Shown: one piece after another, positions 23,949-34,627 of the stretch
Layout: the number at the start of each line of letters is the position of its first letter
Position numbering within the stretch: position 1 is the stretch's first letter
NCBI GenBank assembly: GCA_050084515.1
Contig: CM114271.1
Location: forward strand, 42,036,001-42,100,000
Length of the DNA stretch: 64,000 nucleotides
From: Blasia pusilla
Taxonomy: Eukaryota; Marchantiophyta; Marchantiopsida; Blasiales
Reading direction: 5' to 3'
Notes under the pieces: model-generated
What the model was told of the DNA's origin: nothing
What the model saw: only the letters and a program-made list of their open reading frames with translations
The model's database searches: none
Made by a program: the position numbers and the translations under genes

Positions 23949-25225
23949 GTGTGAAAATGTCGAGACAGAAACAGATTGTCGACACGAGTTGCCTGAAAGG
24001 GTTGAATGCGATAAGCCATAGAAAATGTCACCCATACATTGGGAACAACACATATCACATTATGCACTTCGACTTTTCATAAAAAAGGCAATTGCAGAGT
24101 ACAAGTGTGATTTCTTAAGTTACATCTAACCCTGTGGCAACCCGGGAGGAAAGGGATTGGCACACAGAAAAAGAGTGTCGACAGAAACAGATTTTCGACA
24201 GGAGTTGCCTGAAAGGGTTGAATGCGATAAGCCATAGAAAATGTCACCCATACATTGGGAACAACACATATCACATTATGCACTTCGACTTTTCATAAAA
24301 AAGGAAATTGTAGAGTACAAGTGTGATTTCTTAAGTTACATCTAACCCTGTGGCAACCCGGGAGGAAAGGGATTGGCACATTGAAAAAAAGAGTGTCGTG
24401 TAAAAGCAGTTGTCGACAGGAGTTGCCTGAAAGGGTTGAATGCGATAAGCCATAGAAAATGTCACCCATACATTGGGAACAACACATATCACATTATGCA
24501 CTTCGACTTTTCATAAAAAAGGCAATTGCAGAGTACATGTGGGATTTCTTAAGTTACATCTAACCCTATGGCAACCCGGGAGGAAAGGGATTGGCACACA
24601 GAAAAAGAGTGTCGACAGAAACAGATTGTCGACAGGAGTTGCCTGAAAGGGTTGAATGCGATAAGCCATAGAAAATGTCACCCATACATTGGGAACAACA
24701 CATATCACAATATGCACTTCGACTTTTCATAAAAAAGGCAATTGTAGAGTACAAGTGTGATTTCTTAAGTTATATCTAACCCTGTGGCAACCTGGGAGGA
24801 AAGGGATTGGCACACAGAAAAAGAGTGTCGACAGAAACAGATTGTCGACAGGAGTTGCCTGAAAGGGTTGAATGCGATAAGCCATAGAAAATGTCACCCA
24901 TACATTGGGAACAACACATATCACATTATGCACTTCGACTTTTCATAAAAAAGGCAATTGCAGAGTACAAGTGGGATTTCTTAAGTTACATCTAACCCTG
25001 TGGCAACCCGGGAGGAAAGGGATTGGCACATAGAAAAAGAGTGTCGACAGAAACAGATTGTCGACAGGAGTTGCCTGAAAGGGTTGAATGCGATAAGCCA
25101 TAGAAAATGTCACCCATACATTGGGAACAACACATATCACAATATGCACTTCGACTTTTCATAAAAAAGGCAATTGTAGAGTACATGTGGGATTTCTTAA
25201 GTTACATCTAACCCTGGGGCAACCG
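23949..25225. repeat. 216-bp tandem array, about six copies
   Basis: The landmark TTTCATAAAAAAGG recurs at 24078, 24294, 24512, 24728, 24944 and 25160 (marker C), giving a period of 216 bp (once 218). Copies are nearly identical, differing by single bases. Each carries paired GTCGAC palindromes around AGAAACAGATT (one copy has lost them) and a shared GAATGCGATAAGCC block. The array sits exactly between the 3' ends of two convergent genes. The open frames in it repeat the same 68-residue string and show no coding logic of their own. Confidence 0.92.
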
Positions 25226-25786
25226 GGGGGGGAATTAGCATAGAACATTTCCATCCTTCCCTCATTGCCATCATACATCCCGCATTTGCACAGAACAAAT
25301 CAACAACCTCACCTTTAGGACATGCCAACATAAATTGCATAAATACAAGGACACCGTCATTGCAAGAGACTGAAATAAGATTGTCTAACCTGTTTTAGCT
25401 TCATGTTGTAGTGCTCAAGGAAGGTTTGCAAAACTGACAAACTCTAGCAGCCGCCATAGATAAGGAACAAAATTGTCCGACCGATAGCCTCTGTTGGGGT
25501 GTTCAATGCAAAACTGCAAAACCTGAAGCAGCCGCCGTCCATCAATAAATTCAAAGCATTCCATGGCACATAAGTAGGCCATAGGTTCATCCTCAAAGAT
25601 AGTAAAAATTTTATACAGAGTCTGCACAATTCCCAACAGCCGGCTATCTATCACACAATGTACCAACACATGTAAATTTAAACTCTTGAGTAGGTTCAAA
25701 ATATCTCTATAGTCTATCAAAATTGTGAAAGAAGTTTTAGAGGCATATTGTCTTGGTTCATGTCATTACATGATGAGGCTGCAACT

Positions 25787-28700
25787 CTAATGTCGCCCCG
25801 CAAGAGCAATGCTCGATGACAAAGTTTCCATTTCTAACGCATCCAATGCCGGAGTCGAGAAAAGGGGCAGCGGAGTAGAATGAAAGTCTCCGCCATCCAC
25901 ATCAGCATGCTGGTCTTCACTTGGCACCGCTACCTCCCGCTGCACCGCTACCTCCCGCTGTATGTGTCCAACTCCACCCACCTAATTACCAGCTGAAGTG
26001 TTTGAGCCCTAAATTAGCATTGGACAGAAACGAATTTGAAGATCATCAATCTACTTAACATTAATTTTTGAAAGGGATGGAACACAACCTGGTCACTTCC
26101 GCTAAGCACGCCATCATTGTCCAAGTTCACAACAACCGCTACAGGGTGTCCATCTCCCGTCGGCGCCTGCTAAAAAGCCACATGAATGTGTGAGGCAAGT
26201 ACAACTCTTCCAGAAAAAATAAATATCTCAAAGGGTTTAGTATAGGAATGTTCTGTACCTACAATCCCGTCTCTAAGTCCGTCTTCTTCTTCATTTTGGC
26301 CAGCATGATCCTTCTCCTCCTTTTCAAGGACTCTTTAGTTCTCCCGGTAGGATACTTGGATCTCACAATAGGCTCACCCTACACCACCACTTGGTCTGGG
26401 CTAGGCGACAAACGGTATCCACGGGATGCTTGGCCTGCACTGGATACTACCGGATGAAGGCGAGGAGATCTCCTGGTATCACGCGTGACCCTGGAAGATC
26501 TCTCCATGGTGGGCCTACCGGATCTAGAGGTGGGTCTTAGATTCCGTGGGTGCACACTGTTAGAGTCAATTGGCTGTTCTGAAAATACAGGCTCTACGTC
26601 AGGCCGCCCCAACCTCTCCTCCATCCTCTGTGTTCCTGCAAAATCTGGAGATCTATGACCATCATCTAGCGAGTCTGAGTCACTGGAGTCCACAATCTCC
26701 ATATCCACACCGCCCTGCACACATGTTCACCAAATGACCAATCATCTGAAATGCACAAGAGTAGAAAGCATGCATAGAATGTACAAACTTAGCCTAATTT
26801 CAATGGAGAGGGATAATTCAAGGACTAGAATGAAAGGACAAGATTTGTACCCTGGACACAGCATCAGCATGGCTGCAGCCAAGTCCATCCACATACATAC
26901 GTGTCACTTTCTCTCTCATTTTTGCTAATATAAACGGTTTTTTGGCCTCTTTCCAAACCCGGTAATTATACTTGAACCAAGGGACAAAGTATTGCTCGCT
27001 GAATAACGAGGCATGCCGGTGCGCTCTGCGCATCCCATCTAATACTGCAAGAGACTGCTCCACCTGTTGTTTTCTAGTCTCTAAACCTGCATCCTATCGA
27101 AAAGGTTCTTGCCTATCCATCATCCACACAGCAGATAAGTGGTGGAATGCAACTCGACATCTCCAATATGTCGCACGATGTACCCTATCAGCAGGTACGT
27201 GGGAAGGGAGAAGCTTATGACCGGCCTCTATCCATCCCCTCACTATGGTTGTAGGGCGCACCAAAGCAATCTCCAATTCCTCCCTGGCCTTCTCAAACTC
27301 CTACACCTTGGCTAAGCATGTCCATGAGGTTTGCTGGAATTCTGCAATACGATGAGCTTCAAATGCAATCAGCAGATTAGTAAGTGCAGGCATGGGGACA
27401 TACGGCCCGGCAGCCCTTGTGGCATGGTCTTTGGCTTTGTTGAGGATAGCATTCTTCTTCTGCCGCTTCCGGTTAGCCCAACGTTGCAAGACTGTGCCTC
27501 TAAGTCTGACATTGGCATCAGAAGGATGTGTGTGAGTCCCTGCATAGAAGCGTGTGTGTGAGTCCCTGCATGGAAATCTGCAGTATGACAGAGATTCTGA
27601 CCCTTAAGCAAAACCAAGCAATTACATGAGCAAAACCAGGCAAGTACATGAGCAAAACCAGGCAAGTACATGAGCAAAACCAGGCAAGTACATGAGCAAA
27701 ACTAGGCAATTACATGAGCAAAACCAGGCAAGTACATGAGCAAAACCAGGGAATTACATGAGCTAAACCAGGGATTCAATCACATAGTGGACCCACTCTT
27801 ACCCTCATCTTCCTCGTCATCTTCTATGCCTTGAAAATCAACATCTAACTTCTTCTTCCCTATGATACGAGGTGTTCCAGGCACTGGCCTAAGCCAGTGC
27901 GAAGCAAGGTGGGAGTTGAAAGCTTCCGGCATGCGGAAAAATTCAATGCACTTGGAGCACAAGCAAACGTCTTTCGCTTGTGCTCTCTCGAAAGCAATAG
28001 TGGACCCACTCCCTTTGGATCCCTCCACAGTGATGTTTGGTAAGCCTGCTTTTGAGAGGGGGGTGGGCTTTTGCCCATAAACGCAGCAAACATGTTTAGA
28101 GGCTCAAGGTAGGAAAGCTCTTTCTCCACGTCTCCCTTGTAAAATGGGCCCCATGTAACAACATTATCAACCATACAAGTAAGCATAAAATAGTTACCTT
28201 GGTCATTGAAAGACAACATGCACATGATGGGATGTGATTTCTCAGGTGGAATTTTATTCTCCCGGATGAGAGCATACACATATTAGGTGTAGGCTTATGT
28301 GATAACTAGTAAATATGAAACTAAATAAAACGTGAAGAGCTAGACGCAAGGCAATGAAAATTCGCCATTCGGAATACCAGTATTCGTAGGACGTGTCCAT
28401 GACCGCCCAAACAACCCATCTAAAAAGTAGAAAGAGAAGCTTATGACCGCCAAGCTCAAGTCGTCTACAAGGTAGACGTGAGGCTTGCCCATCACCGCCC
28501 AAACAAGTCGTCTAAAAGGTAGACGACTGACTTGCCCATCACCGCCCAAACCCGTCGTCTAAAAGATAGACGACTGGCTTGCCCATCACCGCCCAAACCC
28601 GTCGTCTAAAAGATAGACGACTGGCTTGCCCATCACCGCCCAAGCCCGTCGTCTAAAAGATAGACGACTGGCTTGCCCATCACCGCCCAAGCCCGTCGTC

Positions 28701-29610
28701 TAAAAGATAGACGTGGGGCTTGTCATGATTCTCAGCTTACATGAATACTATCCCTATATTGAAGTGGTATATGTAGGTACTTTGGTATATGGTTTACGAC
28801 AAGAACTAGGCCTCAAAAAATAAACACAAACCCTAAATCTCCTAAACATTCCCTAGGATTTCAAGATGCAGAAGATTATCCTCCACCTGCAAGAAGATGA
28901 GTCAAGCACACCTCATTAGTCACTTAGTTGAATTCGGTCTACGAAGGAACACAACTTGTATGACGAAAGAGGATGAACACACATGCACTATGTGTTAAGA
29001 GCTTACCCCGAGCTAAATTCATAATGGCCAATGAGCTGATAACTTCGGATAAATCCACATGTTGGTCCTTTTCGAAGTGTAGTTGATCATCAATGTCAGT
29101 CTGGTCGATAAGGTAAACCCTTTTAGGAGTGACCCCAATCACCCAATCGGCTATCTGTTGTGATGCCTCCATTAGATTCTTGATGTCTTGAATCTTGTGG
29201 GCTGTCACCTTACCTCCCTCGTCACCAACTACAACAAACTCAGTGTTTCCTCTTTTCTGGAAATAGGAGTGAAACCAAACGTGATTTCCAACCAACCGTG
29301 CTTTCGGACTGAAAGCCACGTGGTACATAGCATCCCTAGCTGCCTGTTCTATGCAATGGTATGTATCTAGAGGGAACCCTAGAATGATCCAATCATCCAA
29401 ATAACTACTGGATAGTAGGTGTGTGCGTTTGCAAATAATATCTTCCAGATAGAAATCAGGGCATGAGTTTGTATGAATGATGGGGCTTACCCATGTTTCA
29501 ACCGACCCTTGATTGCCAAACAGGAAACGTGTAACATTTTCTGGTTTACTAACTAGCATATTCAAAGTCTGCATCCCATTTGCATCTAAGAAGTGGACAT
29601 TATTGGACAT
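25787..29610 (-). CDS. Second MULE gene: unrecognised multi-exon protein with a C2H2 finger
   Basis: I do not recognise this family. It starts at ATG 29610 and the first exon runs to about 29008 (donor GGTAAGCTC). It is rich in aromatic and acidic residues (SSYLDDWIILGF, FVVVGDEGGKVT, VYLIDQTDIDDQ). A second exon from about 28290 (YALIRENKIPPEKSHP, then WGPFYKGDVEKELSYLEP) leads, after a frame change at a C6 run near 28050, into a classical C2H2 finger (CSKC-x12-H-x3-H), ending at donor GGTAAGAG near 27807. A third stretch (27500-26849) is basic and helical (QRWANRKRQKKNAI, FEAHRIAEF, YFVPWFKYNYRVWKEA). A Ser/Arg-rich exon follows (26717-26379) and a final short one to 25787. The introns carry tandem arrays. 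Position suggests a MuDR-like accessory protein; the function is unknown. Confidence 0.55.
27608..27775. repeat. 22-bp tandem array, eight copies
   Basis: GCAAAACCAGGCAAGTACAT plus GA repeats with starts at 27608, 27630, 27652, 27674, 27696, 27718, 27740 and 27762, exactly 22 bp apart. It lies in a presumed intron of the minus-strand gene. The period is not a multiple of three. Confidence 0.92.
28461..28720. repeat. 47-bp hairpin array, six copies
   Basis: TCGTCTA recurs at 28461, 28508, 28555, 28602, 28649 and 28696, exactly 47 bp apart. Each unit holds TCGTCTA-AAAGA-TAGACGA (a 7-bp stem with a 5-base loop) followed by GGCTTGCCCATCACCGCCCA. More decayed units extend left to about 28390. It lies in the first intron of the minus-strand gene, so the transcript would carry a chain of identical small hairpins. 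Confidence 0.9.
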
Positions 29611-29619
29611 GATGCAAAA

Positions 29620-31039
29620 CGAAGTACACTACAAGCCCTACAACTGAGGCAAATTCACATTCAAGACCTAGGTGGACGGTAGTGGCAGATTTGACAGCAA
29701 CAAGGAATTTGAACGCTTATGTGCTCCCCTGCAAAGAATTGCAAATGCTGGTAAGGAACTTGATCTGTGTGAGCCATATTTCTACATCAGGAAGACATAT
29801 TCATACCTACATCAAATATTTGGCTTTCTCTGGTCAGTTGGATCTGAGTGGAGATATCCTCTAAATATGCCTAGTATTTGTGCAGCAGAGATAGAAGGTC
29901 AACCCACTGGTAAACATATAATGAGACGGAGTCTGAATGACTATTTACCTTGTGTCTGTGCTCAAAGAAGTTCCACACGATGTACAATAGGCGACACGAT
30001 GGTTTGTATGGGCGCTGAAGAGAACAAAGACAGAAAACGTTCAGGTTTTCTTCTCACTAAAATAATTCATGACAGGGCAGCACAACCAAGATTTGCATCA
30101 TGCGCCCTACATTACTTGGGCAACTGAAAGTATTCATTCAAAGACGATTAAGTCGATATATCCCTCAAAACCGCATGTTTAGTAACCAGTTCAAACAAAG
30201 TTTGTATACTGCAAATAGATTCAAATATATTTCCATTTCCTGAAAAGTTGCCACACGTTGTACAATAGGCGACACGATGGAGATGTATGAACACCTGGAA
30301 AAATACAGAAACACCAACCTGGTAATTGTCGAACAAAGTTAGAAAGAGGAGAGAAGAGAAGAGAAGAGAACGGGCTCCTTAATTTAGTTCAACCTTTTCA
30401 CTAAAACTCGGTCTTCGTAGACCGCTGCACATTCCCTCTATCATGCTCAAGATTTATGACCGTCATCGTCGTGACGACAACGGCTGAGGTGATGTGCAAA
30501 GCGAAGTCGTGAAGTATAGAGAAATTCGAAGAAACGAAGTTTCTCGATCCCGCTTACATTTCACGGTTTCTAAGGAACTTTAGGTCCGACACTTTGGACC
30601 TAAAGTTGATGTCCGAACCTAAAGTATCACTACTTATCACTTTGGATCTCCTTATGCTCACTCTACCACAAACAGACTGCATGACTAGTAAGTTGAGGAA
30701 TTGGTGAGTTTGTGCTATGATATATCGAGAACAGAAATGGCTACAATTGAGGTTTGTAATTCATGCCATGTTTATCATGCATAGATCAATACTTTAGAGC
30801 AGAACTAGAATGCAGCGTGCATTGGGATGAAGTTGTTAATGACAGACCTAATCATCATGATCGCAAAGCATGTGCATGCCTTTCCTCGCGTCGGGGACAA
30901 GCAACGTAGAATTAGAAATGAAGCAAATTGAAGTAAAGCTTCTTAGATGCAGTTGCTATACACAGATCTGGACTTCCTGATTGTTGCTCAAGAAAGCCTT
31001 GAAGATGCTAGGGACCAGCCAAGTAGAAGTTCGCTGTTT
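29620..31039. other. MULE interior upstream of the minus-strand gene, no second gene recognised
   Basis: It would hold the promoter and leader of the minus-strand gene. The phrase GTACAATAGGCGACACGATGG occurs twice, near 29982 and 30259, inside longer similar contexts about 277 bp apart. A GAGAA microsatellite lies at 30345-30371. Open frames here lack recognisable motifs. Confidence 0.45.
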
Positions 31040-31118
31040 CAGTGTTCATCTTGTTGAACACCTCACAAACAGTGTTCCAAGTCCATGGATATGTACTAGG
31101 CCATGTTTGGAAAAACAG
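31040..31118 (+). repeat. Long direct repeat inside the MULE, copy 2
   Basis: Same 79-bp sequence as 23784-23862, same orientation. Copy 1 lies 3' of the transposase and copy 2 lies 5' of the other gene. Confidence 0.85.
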
Positions 31119-31852
31119 AAACATCAACAAATCGAACGAGTGCACCCCTAAGGTAAAGTGTTGTAACATATCATGACCAATCATGAATTTGGAGTCTTTT
31201 GCTTCTATTCAATTGACTACTGGATAGGAGTGGGAGGAAAGAGTGAAAGTACTCATTTTCCCCAAAGAATAAATGGCAACCCAACGATAAGTAGGTTTTC
31301 TAGACAAGATCAAGAAAAAGAACAATCATCGATGCAAATGGAACCTCATGTAAGGCGAGAGACTTGGCGTTTGCATCGATTGTTCTTACAATGAAAACAG
31401 TGAAATGCATAGTATTGCTGGTATGTTAGGTGTTGTACCGAAGAATTTTGGGTTTGTAAACGCACATCAAAATCTCACCCATGCTAAGATAGAGCGACAC
31501 GACGACGACGACCGTCCTATACTCATGTTCATCGGGGAGAAGACGAAGGCACAAAGTGGAGAAAATTTGACTTTCAAAAGACTATCCAGGCAGCAAAAAA
31601 CGAGGACACCTATGGTCTTTTGAACGGAAAGTGGACTCCGAAATCTTGCCGATAATTACGTTAATATCACATCGCTCCAAATGTATATCAGTCGCTTATC
31701 AAAAAAGGAAGCAGTTAATCCACTTTGTGTAATCTACCATCTTCCTACTCTAATGTACTCAGGTAACAAGCCGCTTGGAGGCGGGGATATTGTCTCCAAC
31801 TTACACTCCAAATTATCCCGTAGGAACCGTTCAATGCTCAAAAGTACATTTC

Positions 31853-31885
31853 CTTAAACGCATGGCCGCGGCTATCTATGGCTTT
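31853..31885 (-). repeat. Extra copy of the MULE tip inside the element
   Basis: CTTAAACGCATGGCCGCGGC then TATCTAT matches the right terminal repeat, in the same orientation. Outward it continues GGCTTTTG, which matches the bases outside the left tip (AAAGCC inverted). This suggests a buried end of a related element. Confidence 0.7.
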
Positions 31886-32625
31886 TGTCTTTGTCAGATC
31901 GAACAATTTTGGGTGCATCTTTGAAGTTCATCCTATGTATAACAAAGAAGCTTGAGAGGCGAAGGAGGATGAAGATGAAGACAACAACAATGGTACCACA
32001 AAGAAAGACAAACTTAGCATCAAGAAGAGAGGACTTCGTTCTGAAGCTCGAGCATAGTTTGCTACTACAGCGGATTTGGACATGGAGTTGCTTAGTCCCC
32101 TTCAGCAGCAGCGTATGAAGTATAAGCAAAGAAAACGGACCCTTCAGGGTCGGGAAGAGAGTGTAAGTCATGCATGGCTTTGAGTTTCAGAAAGGAGTTG
32201 ACATTGGAGATATGTCGATGTATTTCCTTTTTACTAAATGGAGGGGTCAATTCTCGGAGATGAAAGGATGCGGGTGCAAGCTTGTCCATAAAACTCTGCA
32301 AACTCGACAAATATGCCCACAATTCTCTGCAAATTTGATCTCACAGTGGCTTCATTTCTCTTCCTCACAAATAAAGTTCCGGACTGTAATGCATATTGCC
32401 CGTGACTTCTATGGCTCACGGTGTGACTCCCTAAGGACATAGAACACCGGCTAGTGAAATTCTTAAGTGTACTAAGAGAAGAGAATCAGCAACCTCATAA
32501 ACGGATGTCAATGTTGCTGGTGCTCGGGTCCAGAGATTCGATTGAATGACTGAGCGGCTGATCAAAGAAAAGAGGAGAAGAAAAGAGAATAGAAGAGAAA
32601 CACCAACCTCATAGGCCCGGAAGGC
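31886..32625. other. MULE interior, no gene recognised
   Basis: Several short frames on both strands overlap here without any recognisable domain. Short GA-rich stretches lie near 32570-32600. Confidence 0.4.
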
Positions 32626-32965
32626 GATTTGTGGCAGAAGAAAGCTCTCCAGGCGGATTTGCGGATTTGTGGCAGGCCGAAACGAAGCTCTCAAGGCGGA
32701 TATGCGGATTTGTGGCAGGCCGAAACGAAGCTCTCCAGACGGATTTGCGGATTTGTGGCAGGCCGGGACGAAGCCCTCAAGTCAATCGTTGGGACCAATT
32801 CTGAAGTGATAGCGCATACAGCGAAGACCGAAAAACCTCAGCAAACCGAAAAGACGCACTGCATCGAAATAACGCAGCAGATCGCGGCGTAAACGCAAGC
32901 TCTCAAGGCGTATTTGCGCATTTGTGGCAGGCCGGGACGAAGCCCTCAAGTCGATCGTTGGGACC
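32626..32965. repeat. 43-bp tandem repeats near the right MULE end
   Basis: GATTTGTGGCAGGCCG units start at 32664, 32707 and 32750, 43 bp apart, with a shorter unit at 32626 and another at about 32917. The block GACGAAGCCCTCAAGTC-ATCGTTGGGACC occurs after the fourth and fifth units. Beyond 32970 a 16-bp-scale ACGCAGCAGAC-AAAAA motif repeats about four times. Confidence 0.8.
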
Positions 32966-33060
32966 GAATAGACGCAGCAGACCCAAAAAATGCAGCAGAC
33001 CAAAAACACGCAGTAGACTGAAAAACGCAGCAGACTGGGTTTCGGGTTTGGCGTTCGGAG

Positions 33061-33299
33061 GTGAGGGTTCCGTCCGCTCCACCCCGCCGTCCGCTCCGCT
33101 CCGCCGTTCGTCCGTCCATCCGTGAGCTCATCCGTCCATCCGTCCAGCCGTCCGTCCGTCTGTCTGTCCGTCCGTCCACCCGTCCGTCCTCTGTCGGACT
33201 CCGTCCGCTGCCGGTATTACCGACCCTAATCCCGTGCCGAACAGCCTGCGCCTAAGGCCTAATCTACGCGGCCTTAAACGCATGGCCGCAGCTATCTAT
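33061..33299 (-). repeat. Right terminal inverted repeat of the large MULE
   Basis: The outer part (33203-33299) is the inverted match of 18608-18705, ending CTATCTAT with the GCGGCC-TTAAACGCAT-GGCCGC hairpin. The inner part is a GTCC/CCGTCCGTCC-rich run corresponding to the GGAC-rich run at the left end. Beyond 33300 the sequence becomes AT-rich at once. Confidence 0.8.
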
Positions 33300-33669
33300 T
33301 TCTTTGGCCCTACCATTTCGAAAAGTTGAAAATGCAACAAATCTGTGATTTTCCAAGGTTTTGTTGTTTACATCGAGAAAGAGTATGTCTCGAATGTAAT
33401 AAAATATAAACATAGTCTATACCATAGAAACTAAATCATACGGAAATAACTTTTCGTTTTCTTATAGAAATTTTGTTAAGAGCATGAAGAAAGTAAAAAG
33501 TAGTCGTAAGGGGTAAAGAGTTTATAATTAAAGAAAAATAGATCGAAAATCGAAAATATGAAAAAAAATTAAATAAGAAAAAAGAGAGATAATTAGGCAA
33601 GCTATAAACATATCAGATTCAGACACCAATGGTTGTCGTCTGCAAATGGATGAGACCATGAGTGGTCTT
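33300..33669. other. AT-rich flank, no gene
   Basis: Low-complexity A-rich sequence between the MULE end and the next MITE. Nothing is recognised. Confidence 0.6.
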
Positions 33670-33884
33670 CAAGGTTGCACATGGAAAAAGTCAATGTCTG
33701 CGTACTTATGTCCGTCCCTAAGACAAACACGTCCGTGCGGGCCTGGGTACCCGAGCCTGCCTCACCTATAAGGTAAACCCGCGTTCGGTAGCCCGCACCC
33801 ATTTTGTAACATGTACTAGGCCCGCACATGGCTCGCATTGGGCGGGTTTAAGGCTCGCGCAGTGCCCTTAAGGCGGGGTTAGGC

Positions 33885-34192
33885 CCTAGTTGCACAAAAA
33901 CGAACATGGACGGACAAGTCTGAACATGTCCACTAACATAGATTGCAAGAAGTGGGGCCCATATTTATAGTTCATGATGGAAGGCACAACAAGGTGAGTG
34001 GAGCAATAAGGAGGAAGGAAGTGGAGGTGGAGGAAGGAAGAAATAAAAAAGTATGGAACACAAAGGCAAGTCGGGGGAATGAGAAAGAAGAGGAAGGTGA
34101 GGCCTATATGAACAAGTCCTTGGATAGGTTTGATGTAAGTCCACAGAAATGGACATGTCTACGGATGCAGACTTTATCAACATGCAACCTTG
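33885..34192 (-). mobile_element. Nested hAT-type MITE, inverted copy
   Basis: Read on the minus strand it starts CAAGGTTGCATGTTGATAAAG and ends near TTGTGCAACTAGG, with the GGACATGTCC and GGACAAGTC subterminal blocks. The outer bases are GGTTAGGC and GCTCAAGC, so no target duplication remains. It is opposite in orientation to its neighbours. Confidence 0.65.
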
Positions 34193-34311
34193 GCTCAAGC
34201 TTGTATAGGGGCCCGCAACTCAGCCCGCAGTGTGTTGCTGGCTTGAGCCCACCCTGAAGGAGGGCCTAACTCACTTTACCATGGGTTGGTGTAGGCCGCG
34301 TGTGGGCTAGG

Positions 34312-34627
34312 CAAGGTTGCATGTGGCAAAATTCTATGTCCGTGGACATGTCCATGTCTGTCCTATGGAAGGACTTGTCCGTATGGGCCTCACCTTTCTC
34401 TTCTTTCTTATTCGCTTTACTTGCCTTTGTGTTCCATACTCCCCCATTTCTTCCTCCCTCCACCTCCACTCCCTCCTCCCTCATTGCTCCTCTCATCCTT
34501 GCCTTGCCTTCAATCATGGACTAAAGTTGTGGGCCCCATCTCTTAAAACCCATGTCCATGGACATATCCAAACTTGTCCGTCGATGTCCGTCCTAAGGAA
34601 GGAATTGTCCATTTTTTTGCAACCATG
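34312..34627 (+). mobile_element. Nested hAT-type MITE, 316 bp, perfect 8-bp target duplication
   Basis: Starts CAAGGTTGCATGTGG and ends TTTTTGCAACCATG. It is flanked by GGGCTAGG on both sides (34304-34311 and 34628-34635). It aligns along its length with the copy at 1816, including the CT-rich centre. It has landed inside the older MITE 33670-34732 and is therefore younger than its host. Confidence 0.9.

Larger units (their letters stand above)
18608..33299. mobile_element. Large Mutator-like element (about 14.7 kb) with two convergent genes
   Basis: Bounded by long inverted repeats (18608-18800 and 33061-33299) that agree over about 97 bp at the outer end. It contains a SWIM-domain MULE transposase gene (19842-23094, plus) and an unrecognised multi-exon gene (29610-25787, minus) converging on a 216-bp tandem array. 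The plan recalls maize MuDR (mudrA and mudrB, convergent), but at three times the length. No 9-bp target duplication was found: the outer nine bases are TCGAAAGCC and TTCTTTGGC. The limits could therefore be two related copies rather than one element. Frame breaks in the transposase suggest it may not be active. Confidence 0.65.

Noticed and set aside
23846-25186. Repeated 64-68-codon minus-strand ORFs
   Set aside because: They are the same frame in each 216-bp unit. 216 is a multiple of three, but each ORF ends within its unit, so this is repetition rather than a gene family.
28461-28720. Regular repeats that could suggest a CRISPR array
   Set aside because: Units are contiguous and their linkers are the same from unit to unit, so there are no unique spacers. 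No cas gene is present and the setting is eukaryotic. The same holds for the 67-bp array at 41594 and the 22-bp array at 27608.
29672-30127. 151-codon plus-strand ORF next to the second MULE gene
   Set aside because: It has no motif and contains one copy of a non-coding direct repeat. It probably lies in the promoter/leader of the minus-strand gene.
18608-33299. A 9-bp target duplication for the large MULE
   Set aside because: I compared the nine bases outside each plausible tip position (18599-18607 with 33300-33308, and shifted versions) and found no match.
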